From Deuterostichococcus epilithicus (taxonomy: Eukaryota; Chlorophyta; Trebouxiophyceae; Prasiolales; Stichococcaceae), in assembly GCA_033439295.1 (NCBI GenBank), contig JAVTLE010000007.1:1550001-1614000 (forward strand): a stretch of 64,000 nucleotides of DNA, read 5' to 3'. The position numbers and the translations under genes were made by a program. The notes beneath the pieces were generated by a model. It was given only the letters and a program-made list of their open reading frames with translations. It did no database searches and had not been told where the DNA came from. Numbering within the stretch: the stretch's first letter is position 1; the number at the start of each line of letters is the position of its first letter. This document shows positions 22,254-32,595 of this stretch, piece by piece.

Positions 22254-24642
22254 TCAGGAAATGTCCGCGGCCGCCAGGTTATTTGAGCTGGATCGCTGCA
22301 CCGGCGTGCTGCTTCGAGTGCCGCTGCCGCGCGCGTGGCCGTTCGCGAGCCCCGCCACCGATTTTGAGCTGCCACTGCCGCTGTCGCCGCCGCCGCCGCC
22401 GCCTGCGCCGCTGCCCCTGCCACGCCGCTGCTGCGGTGGCGACACCGTGCGGCAGGCGTTGAGCAGCGAGCTGCCGACCCACAGCGTGAACAGGACGGCC
22501 ACCGTCGCACGCCACTCGCCGCATGCCGCCGACGCCCACGCCGCCGCCCGCCATGTGTAGTACAGGGTGGCCAGGAAGAAGGCCAGAGAGCTGCCTGCAG
22601 CGACGGCGGCACAACACGTCTCACGTTCTACGACGAGCCTGCTTGTCCGCCGATCGAGGATCACTTCCCAGAGGCTGGCAGCTTCGCAGCGACAGGCGCA
22701 CAGCAGTGTTGCGGATCCACAGCGACATACCTACACAAGGCGGCTGTGCCAGGGCAAAGCAGCTGAGTGTCGGTGGCGCGTTCCGCACCTTGCGTGAGCA
22801 CCGACAAGATCTTGATGCTGGGGTTGTAGTAGACAGCGTAGTCCACGCCGCTGTCCTCAAATGGCTGCGAGGCCGCCCAGTCGCAGCCGTACACGCGGTC
22901 CCACTCCCGCTGCCAGGCGGCTAGGATGGCGTTGAAAAATTCCTCCGGGGTGGCGTAGTCCTGCGGGCACACATGTGGCACGGCCAGCTGAGGGACAGCT
23001 CCGGGCCTCGGACGTGTGTCTGAGACATGCGTCTAGGACATGTGCCTGCGCGCAGGCGCACTGCAGCCTGCTGGACCGCCCCTTGGTGCCGGACGCTTCA
23101 ACAGCAACTGTAAGGGCTGCCGTCAGTGGCTTGCGCGTTCGCCCGCACGCCATGGCCCTTCCATCACAACGTCCCGCCCCTACAGCCCGCGTGCCGAGCA
23201 GGCAGCGGGAAGGCTGGGGCCCAAGCCACGCACCGCCGCTTGGATGACATCGCTGTAGCCGACCAGCAGCGTCTGCCCAAAGTGCGCAGACAGGTCCTTC
23301 TCGGAGATGACGGCCTCCTTTCCGTCGGTGATGACGATCTGCACCGGCAGCCGCCGGCTGTAGGCGTAGTGCAGCATGCCCCGCCGCAGCGGCAGCGGCT
23401 CCGCTCTGGTGCTCCTGTGCCCTGCCGCGTGACGAGAATCGACATACAATTATATACAATTTAGGGTTTATATACAAAAATTGACATCAAGCTCGACCAG
23501 CCACGGATGCCATCGTGCCATGCCTGCTGCCGACTGCTGTGGCGCAAGCTCGAGACGGGAGGTGCAGACGGTCTGCATGCTCACAAGCGCCCGTGGTCGC
23601 AGGTTCACCTTCTGGGTAGACGTTCAGCCCATTCACGGGCGATCGCGCCATCATCCTGTCGATCATGCAGTTGAATTTCTGCACGATCCGGGGACAAACG
23701 TCAGCTTCAAGAGGCGCAGCACAGGAGAGGCTGAAAACATAGCACCGAAAGGCGCACTGACAGTGTGCAGATCTCAAACAGGATGTACCTCCTTATTCCT
23801 GATGGCTCCACGTTTGAAAAGAATGACGCTGCGGATGATGACGACTGAGAACATGAACATGGGGAACACAAACGCCACTGCCATCCTGCAGAGCAACCAA
23901 GCAATAGGTGTGATTGCAGGCCACTGTTCAGCATCCATTTAAAGGCTGCACAGAGAGATTAGTCCATTTCAAATGCTCCCTACATTCGCTTCATGGCGAT
24001 TGCACTACATCCTTCGTTCAGGACTAACGCATCCACATTCCTGTTCAAAACAACGCACCGGCTGAGCATCTGCGAGTCGCCCTGCGTCGTGAGGACGTCC
24101 ACGAAAAAATCTGCCCACGACCTGTGGTTGCACTGCAGCCAGCACAGGACTGATCTTGAAAAAGGAACAGTTGCAAAGCGCAAACCACTCCATACATGCA
24201 AAAGAATGCGCACAAATCGATTTTTATGAGTGGCAGGAACCTACCAGCCAGATGCATGGGCCACCCTTGTATAGTTTCGGCCCTGGCACCTGCCTGAGCT
24301 TGATGCCAAAGAGCCGCTGCAGCCCCAGGCCCCTGTGCAGAGCGTAGTAAAATCAATGTCAGTTGTGCGACAAAGAGTTAGACGAGACACATCAACGTAT
24401 TGACGGTCCTGTCCGCAATGCACACCGAATCACGTTCAGGCGCAAACAGGGATCGAACCATGCACTGCAGCGCACCAGCCATAGGCGTCATTCCGGGATC
24501 CGGTGAACTTCAGCGTCCGTATGTGACCCAACAGCATGCACAGGGGTACGCTCCAGTACATGAAGAAGACCGCCAGCAGGAAGGAAGGCAGATTTAGCGC
24601 CCTCGCGGCCAGTTTTTGCAGGCGTCGCGCCGGTGACGCCAT
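22254..24642 (-). CDS. PlsC-type lysophospholipid acyltransferase
   Basis: Eight exons join in phase to 398 residues: 24476-24642, 24245-24332, 24059-24132, 23789-23885, 23609-23678, 23234-23421, 22789-22960, 22254-22594. The acyltransferase motifs are present: CNHRSWADFF (NHxxxxD, catalytic His and Asp) and NVYPEGHRST (EGxRS type, made by joining two exons), followed by RLPVQIVIT. An N-terminal membrane helix (LPSFLLAVFFMYWSVPLCML) and two C-terminal hydrophobic segments (SSLAFFLATLYYTWR; VAVLFTLWVGSSLL) place it in a membrane. By family it moves an acyl group from acyl-CoA or acyl-ACP to a lysolipid such as lysophosphatidate; the exact substrate cannot be read from sequence. The C-terminus is a Gly/Ser/Arg-rich tail. 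It lies just downstream of the cytidylyltransferase on the same strand. Confidence 0.88.
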
Positions 24643-25260
24643 GGTGGGTGTGCCGCTGGCACACGCGACGTGCGGTCAGCCCGTGGCTGTCTTTTAGGGA
24701 GAGTATGATCTGCAAACAACTTGCGTGCAGCAGCAGAGGGATCCACTGCCGGTGAAGCTTCCGACACCAACTCAGCAATGCCTAGCCGGTGATCTGAATT
24801 TGGTATGGCATGCCTTCCGTCGGATTGACAGCAGCACCGCTTGCTTCCGATCAGCAAGCCGAACGGCGCGATGGGGGACCGCGCCGGGCAGCGAGACACA
24901 AGCTGGCACGGGTGCAGATTGCTGTGCACAACCGTCGCTGCTGCACGACACCCTTGAGTGGCGACCGTGGGCGCGGTCGAATGAGCTCAACTCACAGCGA
25001 CCTGAGACAGAAGCTATGGATCGCAGCTGCAAATTGCAATTGGTGATGATGAGGTCTGACTGGTGTGGGGTGTGGCATTTTTACAATCCATCTTTCAGGT
25101 CCACGGCTCACAGATGCGATTGGCGAAGTGGAGAGACAACGCATGGAATCATAGTGCGTAGCTCTGCACTGCTCCCCGCCGCATTGTAGACACGCAGCCG
25201 ACGGGGGTTCCGCAGGCTTCTTGCCGGCGGCGCAGCCAGCAAATGCGCAAGCAGTGAAGA
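24643..25260. promoter_or_regulatory. shared upstream region of acyltransferase and PIN4
   Basis: 618 bp separate the divergent start codons of the acyltransferase and the parvulin. No specific element could be assigned. Confidence 0.4.
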
Positions 25261-26014
25261 ATGGCGAAAAAGAAGACCGGAGCTTCAAAGGGCGACGCAG
25301 GAGGCGAGCCAAAGGGTCCCAAGCCCGCCACGCATGTCAAAGTCCGCCACATCCTCTGCGAGAAGCACTCGAAGGTATGTGCCATAACAGCTGCGCGCGC
25401 AGCTACAGAGAAACCCTGGATGGTGAAGAAGGGGATCCCGCTGTACAATCCACCTTGATGTGGCGACGTGAACTGATCACGATTGAAATACAACTGCAGA
25501 TCATGCAGGCTTTGGGCAGATTAGACGCTGGAGAGCAGTTTTCACAGGTGCGGCAAATTATGCAGTCCCAACTGGACATGTCACCGGCTGTCTGAATGTC
25601 AACAAAATTGAGATGAACAAGCGTGCTGTGTACAGGTGGCAAGTGATATGTCGGAGGATAAAGCCAGACAGGGCGGTGACCTCGGCTGGAAAACGCGTCA
25701 GGTGCACTGCACTTGGTGGTTCTGATCTTGAGTGCGAAGATTGTATTGTGTTCCTCGAAGCTACTTATAGGTATCTGTAATGCTGCAGGATGTCGTGGGG
25801 GTCTTTGCAGATGCGGCATTCGCTCTGGGGGTGAGCGCTGATTTAACCGCTGTGCTCGACTTACTCGTGCCAGGCTGTAGCAAACCATCCAGTGTAGTGC
25901 AGCAGTTTCGACTTCAGCACCGTTGCTGTGAGAATACAGGTCGGGGAGAGGTCATCAGCTCCCGTGAAATCGCAGTTTGGGTACCATCTATTAATAGTGG
26001 AGGGCAGGAAGTGA
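25261..26014 (+). CDS. PIN4: PIN4/Par14-type parvulin prolyl isomerase
   Basis: Six exons join in phase to 120 residues: 25261-25374, 25500-25547, 25636-25701, 25789-25830, 25903-25939, 25959-26014. The N-terminus is basic (MAKKKTGASKGDAGG), as in PIN4, which binds DNA and pre-ribosomes. The parvulin fold is clear: VKVRHILCEKHSK, then LDAGEQFSQ, VASDMSEDKARQGGDLGWKTR, FADAAFALG and the ending FGYHLLIVEGRK. It should catalyse cis-trans isomerisation of prolyl bonds. The piece coded by exon 5 (QFRLQHRCCENT) replaces the usual loop before PVK-x-x-FGYH and is not conserved; that exon was chosen because it alone makes the phases fit. It converges with the dioxygenase gene 198 bp away. Confidence 0.88.
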
Positions 26015-26212
26015 GCTGCAATGCTACATTGAACGGGAGCGGGGCGGATGTGATGAAGTGCGTCCATGCTATCTGCATGTTAAATTGGAGTTACGAGCGC
26101 TTTCTTCAGGATTCAACATGCAACTGCAAACAACTTCTGTCGAAATAAACCACAAACATGCACGCACTAGGTACCCAAATGAGTGTCTACCCTCCCCGAC
26201 TCACGCAGTGCC

Positions 26213-28259
26213 CTACGCCTGGTACGTCTTCTGAGGCTCATGCTTCCCCGCGACTGTGCACCGGTGCATGACGCGCAGCCCGACCTGCCAGACAAAGACA
26301 GGGTACATTTCATGAGTGGTCCACCTCAAGGTTCACCGGGAGTCAGTGGCGACATCATGCATGCTGCTGCGCTGCGGCTGGATGCTCTGAGATGCTTGAT
26401 TCACCTTTGCCACCGGGAGCTGCGTGGATGGGTGGGCCTCGTGCCCGACGGCAAGGTTGTCGGTGATGATGAAATCGCCCTGCCGCCAAACGTGCTCGTA
26501 CGTCACCTGCCTGCCGACAGGGCCACGGAACACACTGCGTGCGTGGCAATCAGAGAGGAGGTCAGCCATGCATGGAGCAGCAGGCACAAGCGAGCCAGTC
26601 GCCACGAGCGGCAGGTGGGTCACTGCAGGGGGCTGGCTGACTGGCATCGAAGAGATGGGGCGGCAAGGTACACCCCACAGGATCAGTGCAATCGAACCCT
26701 GGCCAGGTGGCACAGCATTCCTGACCTGTCGATCTCGTCGATCAGCTGGGCCGTCTCCAGCGGGCTGGCGACACGCTGCTTGTCTGTGCCACAGTCCCAC
26801 ACGAACAGGTCTGTCATCCCTGCAAGGGTGGCAGCCAAATTCATTGTAAGGTGTATGGAATGTGTGCCAGTGCATGACTCTGATGACGTGTTGGACCCAT
26901 GAATGACCCCACGTTCCAGCCAGCAGCTGGCTGGATGCGATATGCAGCAGCGTCTGCAGAAACGCACCCGTGTGGAAGCACATCGTTGGCCTGCCTGCAT
27001 CGTCAAATGGGGCTTAGATCTGAGTCAGGACTGGACCACCCAGGGCTGTACATGATACTTATAGCGTCGCTAAAGGGGGCATGGACCTGAGTCAGGGCTG
27101 ACATGCTGGAGGGCTTGCTAAGCGCAGCATCGTCACAAAGGGCACATATCTGAGTCAGGACTGGTCTACCAGGTGTAATGCATGCCGAACTCAGCAGAAC
27201 ACTACCAATTGGCACCTGTCTCCGGGTGCAGGTAGATGAGCGGGTGCACCACGCCGCTGCGGCGGTCGCTCACCGGCCACAGCCGCTCCCACTTTTGCCT
27301 CTGCTTCGCAGGCAGTGCCTGCAATGGGCAGCGCGAGTGGTGACCGATGTTCGAGTTGGGTGGCCCAGCAGCATTAAGAACACTGAACGGACACAAGGAA
27401 CCGGATGTGATACGCACCTCGACCAAGTGGTACAGCGATGCAAACACGGTTGCGCCGGCCTTGGGGACAGCCACGATGTGGTAGATAGAATGGGAAAATG
27501 GCGCTGTCATGAAACTTCCATCTATGTGGTACCCAGTGCGCCCAACGCCTGCAGATGGCGTCCACACATGTCACGAGGTGAGGGAGCAGCCACCTGCTCC
27601 CGTGCCTGCCACGAAGCCAAGCGGCAGGCGCACAGGAGAGCACCATGCCTATAGTACTGACTGACCGTCCAGAAGGGTGCGCAACGACACCTGTGCAGCC
27701 CTCGTCGCGGCTGTTGCTGACGCGGAACACGTCCGGGTGCGGGCTCTTGGGGTGCTTGTAGAAGGTGCTCTCGAGCTCGCCGAACCATGAGCTGATCCGC
27801 ACCTGCAGCGTGCATCGCAGCTCAAGGTTGGACCGCAGCTTCCCTGACGTGCCACTGTCGTGTCACTGCATGGCGCTCTCTGCAAAGTGCCAGTGCTCTT
27901 GCAACACCTGGTCTTCGCCGCTGACAATGCCCTGATCCCGGAAGATAACGATTTGGTGCCTGTGGCACACCACGCCATGATCATGGGGCTACCTATACAG
28001 CACGCTACAATTGCCACATCATTAAGACACCCTGGGCACGATGTGGCTGATGCCGCGACTCGGAAGATGTGCTTGAGACCACATGTCGAAAAAGCTGTCA
28101 AGCGCACTTTGCCACGTCCTGCTTGATGCACTCGATGGTGTCTGGTGCCAGCGGCTGCGTCAGAGGGAAGCCTTGCACCTCCACCCCGTACATCGAGCCT
28201 GGCAGCGGCTGCGTTGCGTAGGCCTGCCGTGAAATGGCTGCCGCTGTGGCGCCGCTCAT
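26213..28259 (-). CDS. TauD/TfdA-type 2-oxoglutarate dioxygenase
   Basis: Eight exons join in phase to 283 residues: 28108-28259, 27867-27959, 27691-27791, 27418-27548, 27216-27318, 26726-26819, 26405-26510, 26213-26284. Family landmarks in order: HQIVIFRDQG, SWFGELESTFYKHPKSP, VGRTGYHIDGSFMTAP (iron ligands His and Asp), ATVFASLYHLVE, VVHPLIYLHPETG, DLFVWDCGT, DFIITDNLAVGHEAHP (distal iron His) and VGLRVMHRCTVAG (2-oxoglutarate-binding Arg). All catalytic residues are kept. It is therefore probably an active Fe(II) dioxygenase of the taurine dioxygenase class; the substrate is not predictable. It is head-to-head with a flavin monooxygenase. The intron before 26819 contains three copies of a 15 bp motif. 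Confidence 0.92.
27015..27175 (+). repeat. three copies of CTGAGTCAGGACTGG in an intron
   Basis: The motif CTGAGTCAGG(A/G)CTG occurs near 27018, 27088 and 27151, spaced about 65-70 bp, inside the dioxygenase intron between exons 27216-27318 and 26726-26819. Flanks are partly shared. Its role is unknown. Confidence 0.75.
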
Positions 28260-28823
28260 GGCGCGGGCACCCTGCAGTGCCGGACTGCAACTCTGTGCAG
28301 TGCTGCCTGCGAAGGGATGCGACGATGTTTTTCTTTGTACTTCCTCTGATCTGCAATGACCTGCGTGCGCGTGAAGCAACACGGCTGGCAGGCTCCCTCA
28401 AACATGCCAACTTGAAGCTGGAATGAACTCGCCTTCAAGGCGAGAGGCAAGCACGCCCGTCGCGGAGCTGATGCGTCGGGTCAGAGAATACCAGGCAGCA
28501 CAGGAGCCGAAAGGATTGGCGGACTGATGATACACAAGCTTCAGCTGGCGTGCTGTGTGGCAAACTGCGCATGGCCGGATCATGCCAGAATAAGGAGCAG
28601 CGACTGAGCATGAGAAAATCTTGTCCGGAGAATAGATGCAGGTATCGCACAGTTTGATCTCTCTGTGAGTTGCTGTTGACTCTGCACCAGAGCACAAGCG
28701 TCCTCCGAAATAACACGTGATCTCACGTGATGTAATTTCTTTCCACCGCAAAGCAAGGCCTTGCAGCCTGCCAGTCTCAGAACTGCTGTTTGCAGGGATA
28801 TGAGAGCTGCCTTGGAACCACAG
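28260..28823. promoter_or_regulatory. shared upstream region of dioxygenase and monooxygenase
   Basis: 564 bp separate the divergent start codons of the TauD-type dioxygenase and the flavin monooxygenase. No element was recognised. The arrangement would allow co-expression of two oxygenases. Confidence 0.4.
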
Positions 28824-31800
28824 ATGGTGAACGTGGAACATTCGCGCGCCCTGCGGGTGGTGAGTTTCGCTGGCTCAAGCTGGGTGCAGTCGTGCTTCAA
28901 ACCAACACGCGGCTCGTACGTGATACACCAAACTTGCAGGGTCCATGTATCATATGCGCAGGCGGTCATCGGCGCGGGGGCGGCAGGCTTGGTGACGGCA
29001 CGTGAGCTCGACAAAGAAGGACATGCAGTCACCGTGTTTGAGGTGAATATCAGCACGATAATGCACAGCCTGAGCATCGAGTAGCCAGTGTTATGGCCCC
29101 ATCAGTCGCATTTATGAGCCGTGTTGCTCTGTGCGTAGCAATCGGACCACATCGGGGGCCTGTGGAAGTACACGCCAGACATCGAGGCAGACGACCTCCT
29201 CGGCCAGGACCCGTCCAGGCGCCGGGTGCACTCCAGCATGTGAGAGCGCGCTGCTGCTTCGCCACACCTCAGCTGCTGCTGACTCCTTGCCTTGACTCTG
29301 CCCGCCGTGAACTATGCAACCGGAAGTAAAACCAAACTGCCTGGACGTGCGTCTGCCTCCTTACCGGTGATGTTGAACCGATGAACAAATCCAGGTACGC
29401 CAACCTGCGGACCAATCTGCCGCGGGAGATCATGGGTTTCAGCGACCTGCCGTGCATTCCAGAGTGCATGGGCGGCCGTTCCCAGGACACGCGCCGCTAC
29501 CCCGGCTCTAATGAGGTGAGCGGCGTGTTGCCAACGTCTTTAGTGACTGTATTCGTGGGCAGAGAAGGATTGGAGTCGCTGCAGAAGCCAGCCGAGCATC
29601 TCGTTCAACTTTCTCTGGCGCGGATGGGGCATGCTCAGAGGGTGGCAGTGATCCTCATGCAAGCCTTGCTACATGCAGATACTGGCGTATTTCGAGGCCT
29701 TCGCAGACGCCTTTCAGCTGCGGCCGCTGATCCAGCTAGGGATCCGCGTGACGCGGCTAGAGCCGCTGGCTTTTATCTCAGCCGGCGCAGATGGCCTTCA
29801 GCAAGGCGGGGGCATCAAGACCGCTTATGGCAGTGCCAGCACTGGTGGCAGCGGCAGCGGCAGCGGCAGCAGCGGCGGCAAACCCAGTCACAAGATGCAG
29901 GAGGGGTGGCGCATTCACACAGAGCCAGCGCAGCCTGGCGGCAGCAGCAGCGGCAGGCAGTTCGAGGGCGATGGCAGCTCTGACGGCGAACGGCAGAAAC
30001 ACGCCAGAGCGTCGCATTCGAGCGGGCAGCAAGCAGATGACGCAAACGCCGACGTCCCACACTCTGGCGGCGGCGCGCACGCACAGGAGTTTGACGCCGT
30101 TGTCAGCTGCATCGGCAACTACAGGTGGGAGTCCTGAGCGTGCTTGAATCTGGAGTCCCGCCATGCCACACTGCCGCAACCTGTCAAGCATTTAAAGGAG
30201 GGCATGTAGGGATCGCCGCAGTGCACGAAGACAACCTGCAAAACCTGAAGGACTGTTCGTTTGCGGATCCACAGCGAGCCCAACATCCCAGACCTGCCGG
30301 GCATGGACGCTTTCCCCGGCCGTCAGATGCACTGCCACAACTTCAGGACGCCCTCGGTGTTTGCCGGCGAGACAGTGATGGTGGTCGGCGCCTCGTTCTC
30401 AGGCACGCCCAAACCACCTTTGAGCGGTTCACCTGGCGCTTGCCCGGCCACCCATGTGCCGCAAGCAACACAGCTGTCTGCTCTTGACGCCTCACAGCTG
30501 AGTGACGTATGCAGTAAGGCAGCTAGGCACTAGCCCCTGTCTGTCAGGATACGCTATGCTAAAACTCAGGATCTGTGCGGATGCACCTCATAGGCGATGA
30601 GATAGCCAGGCGCATCGCTTCCGTGGCATCTGATGTGTACCACAGCGCCCGCTCCTGGGAGGTACAGCCACAGCCAGGCAGCGAGCATGAGGCAGGCGAG
30701 GAGCCGGCGTCGACGCAGCAAGCGCGAGGCAATCTGCACAAGCGGCCAATGGCGGCGCGCCTGCTGCATGACGGGCGTGCGGTGTTCCAGGTGTTTGTGG
30801 TTCTCCGACATCATTGCGCCCGGCAGTGGAAAAGCAAAGCCTGCGAGCTCCTTGCTGGTAGCAGCGTGGGTTCACATTAGGCAGCGGCGGCGCCTGCTGC
30901 CATCCCATGCTGCATCGGTGGAGAAACAGTCTCAGCGCTGCTGCCTAGCTGTTGTGAGGTCCTAATCATGGTCTTCATGGCGGTTCAGGACGGCTCGACC
31001 AGCCAGGCGCTCGACAGCATCGTCTACTGCACAGGCGTGTTCAGTCACGCAGACCAGCTTTTCTGAAATGTGTTCAGGTCCTTTGTACTGTTGGCGCTGA
31101 CCGTGCAACTCCAGCAATGTTCTTGACCTGACTTCCGCGTCTCAAGATGCTACTGACAAGACAACACCCAGTCCATCTCGAGGTTTACGCCTCTCGTTCG
31201 ACTCTGCCGCAGGCTACAGATACGCGTACCCTTTCCTTGAAGAGGATGCCGGCCTCGTCGACACCGACGACAACCATGTGGCGCCGCTTTACAAGCACAT
31301 CTTCCCGCCGGCGGCCGCGCCGTCGTTGGCGTTTGTCGGCCTGCTGTGGAAGTCGCTGCGCTACATCCAGTTCGAGATGCAGGTGCGACCTTCGACGGCT
31401 TGCCCTTGCTCGTTTGCGCTGCAGGCAGCTCGTGGGCATTCGAGGCACTTCCGCTGGTTGACATGCGCTCAAGGTTAGCCCATGCGTGGCCAACACCTTC
31501 GGCTGCCAACACCTTCGGCTGCCAGCACAGTACGCCACAGGCTGATCCCATGTCTTGGAGACGTTCCGAAACCCTGGTCCCATCGTGCGCGCAGGCGAAG
31601 TGGGTGGCGCAGGTGCTGTCCGGTCGTGCCCGCCTGCCGTCCGCGGCGGACATGCTGGCAGAGTGCCGGAGCTTCGAGGCTGCGCACGTGGCCGCCGGGC
31701 TGCCGCTGCGGTACCTGCACTGCCAGGTGCGGGGCCTCCGCAGGCTCGCCTGGTGCGCAGACAGCTGCGTTGGTAGGCTCTGCATCTTGATCCCCACGAC

Positions 31801-32240
31801 CCGGGCGTGTCTACTCCGTTAAGGCGCAGCGGCCCGCAGCGCCCCCAGCACCGCATTACATCCCTTGACCATGCCCTCAGAGCTCCTCTCAGCAGCGGGG
31901 TCATGCCCCTGCCGGTGTGTGCGGGGGGAGGGGGGGCCACGTACGGGCTTCAAAACTGTCTAACCTGGCGTCTGGCGGCCTGCAGGGCAGCACACCGCTG
32001 CGGGGGCCGCTGCAGGACCAGTGGGCATACGACGACTGGCTGGCGGCGCAGTGCGGCCTGGCGGCGTCGCCGGCGGAGCCGTGGAGGCGGCGCCTAGCGC
32101 CGCTCATGCGGCAGCGCATCTTCCTGGCTGCAGACGTGTTCCGAGACGAGTTCAGCGAAGAGGAGCTGGCCCTGGCGGAACAGGCCCGGCGGGATTTTGA
32201 GCCGTACATCCGTGCTGCAAAAAACCGGGCAGCATCTTGA
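28824..32240 (+). CDS. flavin-containing monooxygenase
   Basis: Twelve exons join in phase to 551 residues: 28824-28859, 28962-29042, 29139-29239, 29395-29515, 29679-30124, 30275-30402, 30594-30661, 30719-30790, 30989-31034, 31213-31382, 31595-31726, 31986-32240. It has the FAD motif GAGAAGLVTAREL, GGLWKYTP, LRTNLPREIMGFSD, the FMO signature FPGRQMHCHNF, the NADPH motif VVGASFSG and IVYCTGYRYAYPF. By family it oxygenates nitrogen or sulfur atoms, or carbonyls, of small molecules using NADPH. Exon 5 carries a Gly/Ser/His-rich insert of roughly 90 residues that is not part of the fold. Two introns need GC donors (after 30402 and 31034), because no GT donor keeps both phase and conserved residues. 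Confidence 0.9.
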
Positions 32241-32595
32241 GCAACCGAGGGCGCAGCACTCGATCGAGAAGATTGCCGCGAGCCACTGACGTCATGAAAT
32301 CACTCTTGCATCTGGCGGGCAGGCGGGTTCTGGACACATCAGCACGCACCGGGTGCAGAATCGCCTTCAAAGATTGCGTGAGTATCACTTGAAGATATAT
32401 TGAAATATACATATGGCGAGTGCCGCCATAAGTCAGACCGAGATGGCAATTTGGACAAAGAATGTTTCTTGAAACAACACCTGTACAGACTGCAAAGTGA
32501 CAGTGGCAAGTACACACTCTCGGATCCAGGATTTTTGCATCACCCTGAGTTGTGCCGGCCTACGTGCCGGCCTGAATCCCAGCAACAGGCATGCG
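32241..32595. other. convergent 3' intergenic region
   Basis: 355 bp between the stop codons of the monooxygenase and the first SppA copy. No coding signal. Confidence 0.5.

Noticed and set aside
22709-30277. shared 16 bp GCGGATCCACAGCGA-like sequence in the acyltransferase intron and the monooxygenase acceptor
   Set aside because: The two are on opposite gene strands with unrelated flanks; probably chance.
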